From NCBI RefSeq assembly GCF_000330505.1, contig NW_004440113.1, positions 89,103 to 153,102 on the forward strand: DNA of 64,000 bases, read 5' to 3'. The position numbers and the translations under genes were made by a program. The notes under the pieces were generated by a model. It saw nothing but the letters and a program-made list of their open reading frames with translations. It made no database searches and was not told the origin of the DNA. Source of the DNA: Entamoeba invadens IP1. Lineage: Eukaryota; Evosea; Mastigamoebida; Endamoebidae. Below, piece by piece: positions 1-10,431 of the stretch; positions within the stretch are counted from its first letter, which is position 1; every line of letters starts with the position of its first letter.

Positions 1-524
1 AATTTCACCTTTTATTTTTATTGATATTGTTATTTTATTGAAGCTTTATTTTGGATATGAAATAGATCAAAATGAACATCTTCTTGTTTAATTATCAAAT
101 TTAGTTTATTGACTTGAGATGCAAACATACTTGAATTAATAATTTTTGTTGATTTTACATAAACGTTTAAATGTTTTATCAATTTATAATTGCTCAAATT
201 ACTTTCATAATCAATGTTTTAAAAACAGTAAAAGTTAAGTATTGCAAACATGTTTTTTTTTGAATCATTTCAATTTTAACTTCATTTTTAATTCAAGATA
301 TTTATTGTTTTTTTTTCGATATAAATGAATTTTGCTAATTTACAACACTAATAACCATCTTCTTTTTTAATTTTTACGAGCAATCTAAAAGTAATTGTAT
401 ACTTCAAAATTTTAATTAAAAGTTTCAAGTTACATAAACACAAAAACACCATTAATGTTTATCAATGAGAGTTAGAACCTATATTTTGGTTAAAAATCCA
501 CCAAAAAAATCATTGAGTAAACAG
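1..524. other. AT-rich intergenic, nothing recognised
   Basis: Very AT-rich sequence with stops in all frames. I see no gene, RNA or repeat in it. Confidence 0.6.
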
Positions 525-1091
525 TTAATTACAATATAATTCAGAGAGTTTTGTTGTTGTTCCTTTTGTTATTTTATTGTTGATTAAAACCGAAATTTTC
601 TGGCCCAAAGTAATGATTTCTTGAGTATTATAAAGCAAAGTATGTGAATTGATGTTATAAAATATAGGGTCACCAACAACTCCATCGCTTTCATCTCTTG
701 TGTTCAACACGACAATTCCAAATTCAAACAACAAATCTTCGAGGAAATGAAGCGTTTCTTTTCTTTTGAGTGGCTGCATGCGGCGGCTAATTGTTTCCTC
801 TTTGATTCCACACTTTTCCATTTCAATTGCTTTATTTTCACATATCCTTTTGACAACTTTTTTCACTTCGATTTCCTCACCATGTATTCTGATCGTTTTT
901 ACACTTTGAAATTGAGTTGTCACGTGTGACATTTTACTTGGTTTTCGGACGTCGAGTTCACAGTGTCGACTCAGTAACATGATGACTACATTTTGTATTT
1001 TTGCTTGGAGAGAAACAGCCCTCCTCGTCTTCATATGAACACATTTCTTCTTTGGATTACTTTGCATCGTTGTATTTGCTTTGGGACACAT
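525..1091 (-). CDS. Unknown protein, member A of a local two-gene family
   Basis: A 188-residue protein starting at an ATG, of unrecognised function. It aligns along its core with the 228-residue protein encoded at 3279..3965. Shared blocks are LLSRHCELDVRKPS against LLTRHSSLVVGRPH, RRMQPLKRKETLHFLEDLL against RRIQLTKRRETMRILQDIL, and the EFGIVVL / EFGFLVF strand that follows. The middle is rich in Lys/Arg and predicted helical, and the C-terminal part carries a conserved acidic-Asp-Gly stretch (SDGVVGDPIFY against VDGYEGDITIY). There is no signal peptide or membrane segment. The basic charge and helix-rich core would fit a nucleic-acid-binding protein, but this is a guess; I cannot name a known domain. 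Both genes lie on the minus strand 2.2 kb apart, which suggests an old local duplication. Confidence 0.75.
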   Translation of the reverse strand: MCPKANTTMQSNPKKKCVHMKTRRAVSLQAKIQNVVIMLLSRHCELDVRKPSKMSHVTTQFQSVKTIRIHGEEIEVKKVVKRICENKAIEMEKCGIKEETISRRMQPLKRKETLHFLEDLLFEFGIVVLNTRDESDGVVGDPIFYNINSHTLLYNTQEIITLGQKISVLINNKITKGTTTKLSELYCN

Positions 1092-3278
1092 ACATTTCCA
1101 GTTTATTAACTCCTTATAAACTATTCAAGCTATTTATGAAGACTTGCACCCCACCTTATATGGTTTAAAAACACAACAGCTGTTTTATTTTTAAGGTCTT
1201 ATTTCTATTGTAAAAACGCAATAAGTTGTATTCCGAAAATCATTCATTTTATTAGATGTTATTATACTATAAAATAAGGACTTTTAGTGGCAATTTCATG
1301 ATAAACGGCATTTCCTCTATTTTTTCCCAATAATTTCAATAAAGAAATGTGATGCTGATTGCATTTTGTTCTTTTTTATTCAAGTAATTGTTATTTGTAA
1401 GTAATAATATTGTACGTGGAGACACTACTACATAGTCAAATCATAACTACCAAACGAATTATAAAAATGTGTTAAAGGAATCATACAATTGTTCATTTTT
1501 CTCTAAAATAACGGGTTATTACTCCATACAAAAAACACCTTTTCTGTTGTTTTTTGAAAAACTCATTTAATTGAGTTAAATTTAGCATAATTACCAAAAG
1601 ATACATTTTATTTCAATGGACTATTATTGCTTTATTATTTTCGACAGATTTATAATAGTGGTACCATGAGAAACATGCAATTTTACAGTGCCGTTTTCTT
1701 ACCGCATTTGTGCCAAGATTTATTTTTTTCGCAATTTTTCTTTTTGCAAAATTATGGAATTGTATCTAAGTATAGAAACTGATGTTGTTTTTGGATTATT
1801 TTTTTTCTCGGATAATAATAGCTTCGACGTTTATTTTAATGCATATATAGAACGCAGAATTCCCACAAACATAGTCATAAAATATGCAACAAAAATACAT
1901 TGGTCACTAAATATTGATTCTGCGTTTAGAACAATCACCTATAACCAGACATTTCTGTCAGAAAAAAATATCTAATTTGGGTGGTTTTTGAAAGTTGAAC
2001 TACAAATTACTTCACAAAAAATATTATTTCAGAATAATAAATTAATCTATTATATAAAAATAGATGGACACACATTAATAGTTTACACGTTTACTTAACG
2101 TGGTACTATTTTGGTGGTTCTGATAAGATAATAATTGCATGAAGAATAATAAATATGATAATTCTTTATATGTGGTTTGTTTATAGGAATTAAAAAAGTT
2201 AATTTCAATTTATATAATTATAAATTGAACAATAAAATAAGAAATTGTCTTTATTTTTAAAATCCATAAGAACAGCTTGTTTCAAAATAAGCTAAGATTT
2301 CGCATATTCGCCCAAATTATACAAATTTTTGTCTAATTTCGTCTTTTTGAAACATGATTTGTTTTGGAGTCCAAAATTGAAATTATTTGTAAGAAAATAA
2401 CCAAAAAAACACAAATATATGTTAATGGAAAGATTATTAGAATTTTTAAGACTAAGTCTAGAGAAGAAAAGAAGGAATTTATTAAAGTATCAACAAAAGT
2501 TATTTATATCAGGAATCACACGGTTAATTTAATAAATAGTAATACAAGTAGTTAAAATAAATAATAATATAATCAAACAATCTGTGACTTAAATCTGACT
2601 GTATGAAGTATGGATGTGTTTAAACCTAATACCGTTTAAAAATTATCTATTTGTTTGAAGTCAGTAATGAATTCACAAATAATGAAAATAGATTCTAAAA
2701 ATAGATATATTCATGTAATAATTTGTATTTATTTTATAAGTCGATGGCCAAACAAAAGTGCTAAATTAATTACAAAGCAATATAAACAAATCGTAAATAA
2801 ACAAATATTTATTTTACAAGTTGATTAATGACGACAAGATTAGTGTTCAAATTATGAATTGAATTTAAAATTAACGTTTTCTTCGATGAGTTGAAGAAAA
2901 TGGAAAATGACTAAGAACATATATGATACATTTTTTTATTAATTTAAAACTTCTTTGTTTCTAATTGTTAATGAACCAAAATTGGAGTTTTTGATTTGAT
3001 TAACTTTGCTTAGATACTTATTAATCATTAAAAAAACATAAAATAAGTAATTATTGAAGTACAAAAATGAATAATCATTCATAATATTCCAAAAAATAGT
3101 AAACTGTTTTTAAGAAATAAAAAGATTATCTTTTTTAATGGTTTTTTATGTCGAGGTTAAAAAACTCAATCAAACATGATATTTTTAATATACATTCATT
3201 AAATATAAAAACAAATAAAGAAATACTAAACATTGAATGAACTTTTAAAACTCTCCCTTTCTGATTTTTTGTCCTTCA
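1092..3278. other. Long AT-rich intergenic between the two paralogues
   Basis: 2.2 kb with no convincing gene. Short open stretches at 1688..1975 and 2364..2555 (+) lack a plausible ATG at their reported starts and have intergenic-like composition. No inverted repeats were found. Confidence 0.5.
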
Positions 3279-3965
3279 TTAGCCTTGAGTTAAATTTTGT
3301 GTTGGGCAAAACATATCTTTTGAAATGGGTACATTGTTTGTAGTGGATAACATGGAAGTGATTTGCTCGTTGATGATGTTGCCACTTTCTCTGATTTGTT
3401 CCATGGTCATGAACAAAACACCATTTTCGTAGATAGTGATATCTCCTTCATATCCATCAACAGTCTCCTTTTCAATAAACACCAGAAATCCAAATTCGGC
3501 TAAGATGTCTTGCAAAATTCTCATTGTTTCTCTTCTTTTAGTCAATTGAATTCTTCTTTTTGCTGTTTTTCTTGAAGTCTTTTCATTTTCCGAAAGTGCG
3601 TTTTCTTGCTCCTTCGATCTCTTTTGTATCAATTGGAGCATATTAATTTGATCAAATCGGTCAAAATTAACCTCTTTGATTTTGATGAATTGTTTGGTCT
3701 TAAACGAAGCTCGATGTGGTCTTCCAACAACCAGTGAACTATGTCTTGTTAACAAAGCAATAAAAACAGCTTGGAGATCAGATTGGATGTTCATTGATTC
3801 AACTTGTTTTTCCTTAAAGCTCATTTTTTGAGAACAGGTTGATCCTGATCTTGATCTTGGTATTGTGGTCATAGGAGAGAAACATAATTGTGAATCATCT
3901 TTTTGATAATTAACTGGGGAAGAACTGATACTGCTCATGGTGTAATTTGTTGTATAATGAAACAT
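3279..3965 (-). CDS. Unknown protein, member B of a local two-gene family
   Basis: A 228-residue paralogue of the protein at 525..1091, with the same core blocks (ALLTRHSSLVVGRPH, RRIQLTKRRETMRILQDIL, EFGFLVF, VDGYEGDITIY). It differs by a Ser/Thr/Pro-rich N-terminal extension of about 50 residues that looks disordered. Function is not recognised. Two start codons are possible. A TATA-like TATTTAAA lies only 8 nt upstream of the first ATG, which leaves no room for a transcription start before it. The second ATG, at residue 10 (position 3938, reading MSSISSSP), is therefore the more likely start. No introns are needed. Confidence 0.75.
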   Translation of the reverse strand: MFHYTTNYTMSSISSSPVNYQKDDSQLCFSPMTTIPRSRSGSTCSQKMSFKEKQVESMNIQSDLQAVFIALLTRHSSLVVGRPHRASFKTKQFIKIKEVNFDRFDQINMLQLIQKRSKEQENALSENEKTSRKTAKRRIQLTKRRETMRILQDILAEFGFLVFIEKETVDGYEGDITIYENGVLFMTMEQIRESGNIINEQITSMLSTTNNVPISKDMFCPTQNLTQG

Positions 3966-3973
3966 TCAGTTCG

Positions 3974-3981
3974 TTTAAATA
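3974..3981 (-). promoter_or_regulatory. TATA-like element of the 3279..3965 gene
   Basis: Reads TATTTAAA on the minus strand, followed by CGAACTGA. It resembles the GTATTTAAA core element and GAAC motif described for Entamoeba promoters. Its position bears on which ATG is used. Confidence 0.4.
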
Positions 3982-5191
3982 GTCTATTCCATGAATATTT
4001 TGGTTTATTTTTATTTTAATTAAACTCCACCTTGTAAAGAAAGGGTTCGTTATGTCCATCAAATGATATTGAGCCCTCATTTTTCATTCTGTATTGTTTA
4101 AAAAACTGGTTTGAATTCTTTTTTTTGCTGACAAATATTAATGGTTTTATAATAATTCTTTTGTTATCATTAAATTGAACAAGTAATTAAATAAATTTTA
4201 AAAATAAAAAATCTTATTATAGAATTAATTCCTATTTTTCCCGACAATTTAGCCTTTTCAAATAATAAAAAAAACAAAAAATGTTTTGGTGGTTTTATTT
4301 TAAATGTTTTTACAAAAATAGAAAACTTTTTTATAACGAAACCATACCTATTTTGTTCATATTTGCTAAGAAAACCCAAACCCTTTTATTCTATTTTGAC
4401 TTTCAAAATAGTTCGAAGTTCATTTCAAAGTTCAGAAAAAACATATTTATCACAACTATTCTGTAAAATGGTTTAGTTTCTGGCAGTTGCAAATAACCCC
4501 GTTTTAGTCTTTATTATAAAAGTCGAAAACCATCTTTCAATTTTTATGACTTATTTTACCCCTAATAATTAAAACAAATAGTTATATTATCCCCCAATGA
4601 AACTTGTATCTTGAATCGAAAAGTTCTTTGTCCTCCGCATTGTGAAATTAAAAAAACGAACCATAACCTTTACTTTCAAATTATTTAATTTATCATTTAT
4701 TTAACAGTTTATTTGACCATTTGAGACATAAACAACCACATATTTAGCCTCGGTTATTATTTTATTAAATTTAGCAACTTTGTTTGGTAATTCATCCAAG
4801 ACAAATAATTTAAAAAATTCTAATGAAAGGGGGTTATGAAATAATAGTCTTCCTTTGTTCATTATGTTCTTTTTTATTCCAAACTTATTTACGACTACTG
4901 AAACGTAATTATTTTATCGACATTTTACATCCTTCGTTGTATATTTAAACTTCTTTGAACAAAGATGCATTAATTTCGGAAAAGTGGATTGTGTTATTCA
5001 TTCCAGAATAAAGCTTTTTGGAGCATGCCTAAACCATTGCGTGGTCAGGAGTATGTATTAACCATATCATACATAATAAATTCTTGGTTAAATTAAATGA
5101 AGACTTTTTGAGGTGTTTTATCTATATATAATATAATACTCAACTCGATATTATATACTACCAAAAAGACAACCACAACAAATCGATCAAA
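3982..5191. other. AT-rich intergenic, nothing recognised
   Basis: 1.2 kb without a supported gene. The overlapping ORFs around 4170..4466 are low-complexity Phe/Lys/Ile-rich translations of AT-rich DNA. Confidence 0.55.
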
Positions 5192-5662
5192 TTAACACGA
5201 CGCGATGATCTTATCGAGTGCGTCCACTGGGTAAGTGACTTTGATTTCCTTAAAGTTGCATTGTGTTTTCGCGTCTGGCAAATTTGATCCAAACGCTTTA
5301 ATCACAAACTTCCCATCCTTTTTCCCTGCCATGACAACAACAGGGACTTTTTTCATTGAGTTAAAGAAGGTGTGGAGTGCATTGACCTTTGGTTCTTGGA
5401 CCTCGTCTCCAATGGTGAAATACCCAATGACAAGTTCTTCTTCAAAATTTTTGGTATGACTTCCAACCGATTTAATGAGCTCATTCTCATCAATTAAAAA
5501 CGAAGATCCACTCAACGGAATAACATCGGCTACATCGCGAAAATTGCCAAGTGTCTTCTGCCCCGTTAATAACCCGCTCATCACATTCCCGCTTTTGCGG
5601 TTATACATATCGATCAGTTTCGACACTACTATGGGAAACACTCTGACTATCTCCTCAGCCAT
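5192..5662 (-). CDS. MPN-domain protein, eIF3 subunit F-like
   Basis: A 156-residue protein consisting of little more than one MPN domain. It starts VFPIVVSKLIDMYNRK, like the VHPVVLFQIVDAYERR start of eIF3f, and has the family's GLLTG turn. The stretch VIGYFTIGDEV parallels eIF3f VGWWATGNEV, and a strand-rich end (FKEIKVTYP) closes the fold. The JAMM metal-binding residues (His-x-His, Ser, Asp) are absent, so it should be a non-catalytic MPN- subunit. In the family such proteins act as scaffolds of the cytosolic eIF3 translation-initiation complex. It is much shorter than usual eIF3f (about 280-360 residues) because the C-terminal helical part is missing. Alternatives are another MPN- subunit of eIF3, the lid or the signalosome. 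Confidence 0.6.
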   Translation of the reverse strand: MAEEIVRVFPIVVSKLIDMYNRKSGNVMSGLLTGQKTLGNFRDVADVIPLSGSSFLIDENELIKSVGSHTKNFEEELVIGYFTIGDEVQEPKVNALHTFFNSMKKVPVVVMAGKKDGKFVIKAFGSNLPDAKTQCNFKEIKVTYPVDALDKIIASC

Positions 5663-5924
5663 GTATTCTCTATATTTTGCAGTTTAAAGGGTTATAGTTT
5701 TCATTAGTTCTTTTTATTATATTTTTTTAACTATTAATATCGTTGTGATGGGAAGTGCGGTGTTTCTCAAAAAAACAGGGTTTCTTCTTAACTTCATCAA
5801 GTCCCTCCTTGAATTTGTTTTACTATTAGTTAATGACAAATTTTATTATAAATAAAGTATTTGTTGCGAATGTGAGAATAGTAAAACAAATGGTTTTGAT
5901 ATGGTAAATTAGTGGTAAATATAT

Positions 5925-6290
5925 TCATAGAGATGGTTCAAGTAATAGTAAACGTTTGTTAAGTAAAGTGAGTCGCCGATATAATTCGAGTTTCTTTGCG
6001 TTGAGAGACTCCACTTGACCGTCGCCTAATATCCTCAAAACGTCCATTTTTCGTTTCTGTGAAAGGACTGAATATATTCGAAGAACACGTGTGATTTTTT
6101 GTTGTGATGTAGGAACACGTGGCTTTTTTTCTTTATATACTTTGAGTATACTTAACTCAAACGTTTTGTCTTCTTTTTGTTGTTGTGCTAACTGAGAAAA
6201 TGTGATTGCATGCGTTAAAGGCGGTTTGGTGACGTTTTCGTTTTGTTCACCTTTCCAAAATATATTTGCAATGTGCTTTATCCACTCCAT
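5925..6290 (-). CDS. Small unknown protein
   Basis: A 121-residue basic protein with a clear ATG and coding-like composition. The C-terminal half (RVLRIYSVLSQKRKMDVLRI onward) is predicted to be two or three amphipathic helices rich in Leu, Lys and Arg. There is no signal peptide; the N-terminal MEWIKHIANIFW is amphipathic. I do not recognise a family. It is separated from the eIF3f-like gene by 262 bp and is transcribed in the same direction. Confidence 0.6.
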   Translation of the reverse strand: MEWIKHIANIFWKGEQNENVTKPPLTHAITFSQLAQQQKEDKTFELSILKVYKEKKPRVPTSQQKITRVLRIYSVLSQKRKMDVLRILGDGQVESLNAKKLELYRRLTLLNKRLLLLEPSL

Positions 6291-6791
6291 TAAAACAATT
6301 ATCTCCTTTTCATAGTTTTATAGTTTTAACTTTTAATTCAACCAATTGAATTTATTAAAAATATAATAAATTATACTATACTTGAATTGTTCTAATTTTA
6401 GAAAATAGCCAATTACATAATTTTGAATTTTACTTTATAATATAATATATTATAAAATATTATAACAAAAATTTGATAAATATAGACTGACATGTTTTTA
6501 TTGTTAAGACTAACATAAAATGCAATCAATAATCAATTTATGTTATTTTTTTAATTTATAATTTTAGTTTAACATTAAAACTCTGTGTTAAAATATTCAT
6601 TTAAATACATTTCTATTCATTAAAACTGCCCGAATTACTATTTGAAGTAATCAATAACCACTTTCATAGTTTTTAAATAGACGATTCTGTTTCAAAATAA
6701 AACTAAAGATATGCATTGTGTCTGTTATCACCATAAACTTCGTTAATAAAAGAGTTTGTAGACTGTATATTCCCATTGTTTGTTGTTCACA
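6291..6791. other. AT-rich divergent intergenic region
   Basis: 500 bp between a minus-strand gene and the plus-strand secreted protein. It should contain both promoters, but no element is distinct enough to mark. Confidence 0.5.
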
Positions 6792-7553
6792 ATGAACATG
6801 TTACTTGTATTTCTCTTTGTAAATATGATCCACTCACAACCTTACCACATTGACCATCCATCTGAAGGATTGGCTCTAACCGAAAATCCAACTACTACAC
6901 CAGCTAATGAACTTTTTATTGATCAACAAATAATCGATCAGATGTCTTCAATAGTAAATTTTGGTGATCTCTATGTCGCCAATCTTCATCTTTTAAGTAA
7001 TCGTCTCCGTCGTTTCCGTATGATATTTGGCTTCGACAAATTTGTTCTGGTATCTAAGATTGAGGAGATGGAATTAAAAACAGTCGAATTCTTTAGTAAA
7101 ATAGTTGACTCCAAAAGTTGTACAATAGATGAAGTATTAACTTGGGCTGAAGAAGTTCGTACAATGTATGATATGTCTAACAGAGGAATGCGGTATCGAT
7201 TCTATCTCAGAGAGCTCCCTTTAATGTTCAGAAAGATATATGCTTCATCAATGATGCCTTTAAAAATTAAAGAGACTCTATCACTTCAATTAGCACTTCG
7301 TGTTGATTACCATCAAGAGCTCTTTTACATCATCATGTTGATGTTAAAGACAACACAACTTCACGACAAAATACCACTTATGAAAGCTTCAGAAGCTATT
7401 GAAGACTTCATAAGAGAACTAGTCTCAATTGATAACAAATTTGGATTTGATATTATGACGATCAAAGCTTCTGCAATGCGTTCTGACTGGGGTGTAGCTC
7501 GTGGATTTAATCGTGGAATAGCACCAGAAGGAACCACATTGTTTAGTAAATAA
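6792..7553 (+). CDS. Secreted helical protein of unknown function
   Basis: A 253-residue protein starting at the ATG at 6792; the open frame begins four codons earlier with TTG, which I do not use. Residues 1-16 (MNMLLVFLFVNMIHSQ) form a classic cleavable signal peptide, so the product should enter the secretory pathway. The rest has no further membrane span and is mostly alpha-helical, with one Cys. The tail ends in a Gly-rich segment (GVARGFNRGIAPEG). There is no GPI-type hydrophobic tail and no KDEL-like signal, so secretion or luminal retention in vesicles is likely. I do not recognise the fold. Confidence 0.7.
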   Translation: MNMLLVFLFVNMIHSQPYHIDHPSEGLALTENPTTTPANELFIDQQIIDQMSSIVNFGDLYVANLHLLSNRLRRFRMIFGFDKFVLVSKIEEMELKTVEFFSKIVDSKSCTIDEVLTWAEEVRTMYDMSNRGMRYRFYLRELPLMFRKIYASSMMPLKIKETLSLQLALRVDYHQELFYIIMLMLKTTQLHDKIPLMKASEAIEDFIRELVSIDNKFGFDIMTIKASAMRSDWGVARGFNRGIAPEGTTLFSK

Positions 7554-7886
7554 ACTCAAAACCATTAAGTTTATTATAAAAACTATAAATACGATATAAA
7601 CTATATAGACAAGAAATACTTTTAAGACTCAACACCTTCTTGTAATAGACATTTGAATTCTATTTTCTATTTATATCATAACTTGTTTTTTAAATATGAA
7701 ATTATATAATCATTTATTAGTAATTATCAAATTGAAATATGTATAGTTATAGTATAATTCTTATACTATACATAAAATATTTACTACAATAATACTATTA
7801 TTATATAGTTTCATATTTTAATTATATATTAAATAGTATAATTATTATACAATAATTAGATTGTCCATACTAAGGTAGTAAGTCAC
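7554..7886. other. Convergent intergenic region with AT dyads
   Basis: Lies between two convergent genes. It contains imperfect AT palindromes around 7741-7780 (GTATAGTTATAGTATAA facing TTATACTATAC) and 7800-7855. These could help 3'-end formation of both transcripts, but that is inference. Confidence 0.4.
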
Positions 7887-9926
7887 TTATTCTTTTGGTA
7901 ACAAGCTCTCCTTTGCGTTTTTCAACAAGTTCCAGTCTTCTTGGAGTTTTTCGGGGTTGTCGAAATTGTTTTTGAACATTGCCAACATCGCCCTTCTAAC
8001 TTCCAGCTTTTCCGTTTTGAGACCCGCCTTTTCAAGCTTTTGTGCGAGTTCTGGCATCTCCTTGTTTTGTATTTGGGACTTTATTGACAAGACTTGGCTG
8101 ACTTTCAATTTCTGTTGCTTGACGTTCATGAGTAATATGTCGAGTTGTGCGTAGTCCATGTTGTATTGCATTTCATGTAACTCAAATTGGTGCTGTATTG
8201 TTACAACATCACTTTGACTTGACGTGACACTTCTATTCCCCCATCCCTTTTTCATGCTATCAAGAACACTTTCAAAGTTATCAGACAACATTTGTTCGGG
8301 TTTAACACTCGTCATATATTGTTCATCAAAATTATATGAAATCTTTTCAATAGTACACTTCTCTGTTTTCATCTCATAAAAAGCGTCGCACTCAATATCT
8401 TCTGCCTTAGTCTGATCAAAGACCAACTGTTTGTCACTCGGTCCATAGTTTTCCGCTCTCTCCAAATAAGGCACTTTGTTGTTCCCGTCATGCCATGACG
8501 TGACTGGTCCGAAGCAACACAAGTACTTACTCAATTTGATATACAACTCCTCATACTTTTCTTCTGGTTTTAATTCAACAAGTCCAACACCAGTGTGATA
8601 ATTCTGAAGTTGATAGTCTTCACCATAAATTTTATTGTTTTCAAATATCACCAATTGCCCTTCAAAGGGTTTTTCTCCATTTGGTAACTTAATACACTCA
8701 CTTGCTAAGACGTACTTCTCGGGGAAGGCTCCATAGTTATTCATAGTAAATTGCTGCGGTGGAATCACACAATCGACTTCGACAAATTTGTTAGAGTCAT
8801 ACTCCTCCATTAATTGATGATCACTCTTATTCTTTAACTCCATCTTCTTCGCTAGATAGCCAGCACCTTCTAAACATACAGTCTTGGCATTAATAGACAT
8901 GTTATTTGCGACTCTATATTTACTCGACAAGTTCTCTATTATTGTCTTCTCGACAAAACTGTTTTTGTGCATCCCAACAACACACAGAACAATGTCTTTG
9001 TCCTCTTCTATTGGTATCCCAACTTCTTTCTTAATAGCTCTCCCAGTTTGAATGACACTGTCGACTAAATTGGCTATTGAATTGTCCTCATTAATAAAAA
9101 GATTCTCGACTTCTTCTCGACTGAAATTGATGTAATTGTCTTCTTCGTCTTTAACAAACGATTTGCTGACATTGACATCACTAAACATATTGATAGCGTC
9201 GTAGAATTCATCAACTCTTTTCCGCATTTTAAAATTCCAGTCATCAACATCGTCACTTTCTAATGGACTCTTCAACGCCATTTCACACAGCCGTCGTGCA
9301 AAATGTTGTTGTCCCAATTGGAGTCTGTCCATATAAATTTTTGTGACTTTTGTAATAGAAATATCAAAGAGTGAGACGGCGGTGTATCTATCATCCAAAT
9401 TAATAACAACAACCTCCCAGTGTTTCTCAAAGGAATTGTGTTCGAACATGCGTGGGATTTCTATCTTAGCGTAATTGAAGGCGCATGCTATGTCGTTTGT
9501 CACTATCCTGCACACATCCATTCCATTCTTTTTGAACGCAAGTGATACTACGTCTTTCAGAAGTTGGTCACAGCCTTCTGGTATTGTGACTAAATATGAT
9601 ATCGCTTCTAACCCTTCATTACTTAATATTTGAGTAAGTTTGTTATTCAACTCGCAGACCATGACTACCCACAACTCAAAGACGTTTGTGACAAATTTAC
9701 GGGTCGTTTCATCTCTATTAATTTTAATCCCCAATTTCTCTGTATCACATAGCCCAGACAAACACTGTTTCTGCTTCATCGCATCGCCAAACACATTGAT
9801 TTTATTATCAGTAAATGAGATCGCAAAAGGAATCGGTCTCATCAATTCAGTCTTCACATTGTTAGTTTGGTAGTATGACGCTCCAACGTGGGTATTAGTA
9901 AAGCAAATGGCTACAACTCTTTTCAT
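7887..9926 (-). CDS. Divergent Hsp70/Hsp110-family protein
   Basis: A 679-residue protein with the overall plan of the Hsp110 branch of the Hsp70 superfamily: an actin-like ATPase fold of about 380 residues, a beta-rich substrate-like domain (about 390-480), an acidic or charged linker and a C-terminal helical domain. Supporting blocks are the YLVTIPEGCDQLLKDVVSLAF region, which parallels the Hsp70 VPAYF-REA segment, and DVCRIVTNDIACAFNYA, which parallels the RLINEPTAAALAYG region. Oddly, the N-terminal phosphate loop that normally reads GIDLGTT is VAICFTNTHVG, with neither the Asp nor the paired Gly. ATP binding is therefore doubtful. Family members are cytosolic co-chaperones and exchange factors; this one may be a non-canonical relative. 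No intron is needed. Confidence 0.6.
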   Translation of the reverse strand: MKRVVAICFTNTHVGASYYQTNNVKTELMRPIPFAISFTDNKINVFGDAMKQKQCLSGLCDTEKLGIKINRDETTRKFVTNVFELWVVMVCELNNKLTQILSNEGLEAISYLVTIPEGCDQLLKDVVSLAFKKNGMDVCRIVTNDIACAFNYAKIEIPRMFEHNSFEKHWEVVVINLDDRYTAVSLFDISITKVTKIYMDRLQLGQQHFARRLCEMALKSPLESDDVDDWNFKMRKRVDEFYDAINMFSDVNVSKSFVKDEEDNYINFSREEVENLFINEDNSIANLVDSVIQTGRAIKKEVGIPIEEDKDIVLCVVGMHKNSFVEKTIIENLSSKYRVANNMSINAKTVCLEGAGYLAKKMELKNKSDHQLMEEYDSNKFVEVDCVIPPQQFTMNNYGAFPEKYVLASECIKLPNGEKPFEGQLVIFENNKIYGEDYQLQNYHTGVGLVELKPEEKYEELYIKLSKYLCCFGPVTSWHDGNNKVPYLERAENYGPSDKQLVFDQTKAEDIECDAFYEMKTEKCTIEKISYNFDEQYMTSVKPEQMLSDNFESVLDSMKKGWGNRSVTSSQSDVVTIQHQFELHEMQYNMDYAQLDILLMNVKQQKLKVSQVLSIKSQIQNKEMPELAQKLEKAGLKTEKLEVRRAMLAMFKNNFDNPEKLQEDWNLLKNAKESLLPKE

Positions 9927-10431
9927 CTTCTTATTTTCAGTTCAATGTTTTACTAGTCATATCCTTTTTTTACCTTGAACCTTAATGATGTTTATTTTTT
10001 TTGTTTCTCTTTAATTTGTTTTATTACTATATTATATTATACTATACTTTTATTATTAGTTTTATATATTACTTCATTACAAGTTTCTATCCAATAAAAA
10101 TGTAGTTGAAATATAATAATATATTATTAAAAGTTGAACTAATATATGACTTTTTCTATTAATAATTATATTATAAAGATTATTTATTAATAATAAGTAT
10201 TAATTTAAAAACTAATTATAATAACCATTAATGGCAATTTATTATAAACTAACCTGTTTAACTATAAGAAAACCCAATAACTATTTTTTAGTCATTGAAC
10301 AGAAGTACCCAATCTCAAAAGATCTTGAAATATATAATTGAGGTTTAAAATTACAATTTACAACTAATAAATAGTTCCAGTGGAAAAGGAACTAACAATT
10401 CAAAATGACTTAAATACTTTCAATCATTGTC
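9927..10431. other. AT-rich intergenic
   Basis: 505 bp, about 85 percent A+T by eye, with no gene seen. It should hold the promoter of the Hsp70-like gene near 9930-9970 and the 3' end of the nucleoplasmin-like gene. Confidence 0.5.

Noticed and set aside
1688..1975. 95-residue plus-strand frame
   Set aside because: It begins with GTG, has intergenic composition and shows no homology I recognise; possible fossil at best.
2364..2555. 63-residue Lys/Ile-rich plus-strand frame
   Set aside because: No ATG at its start and composition typical of random AT-rich DNA.
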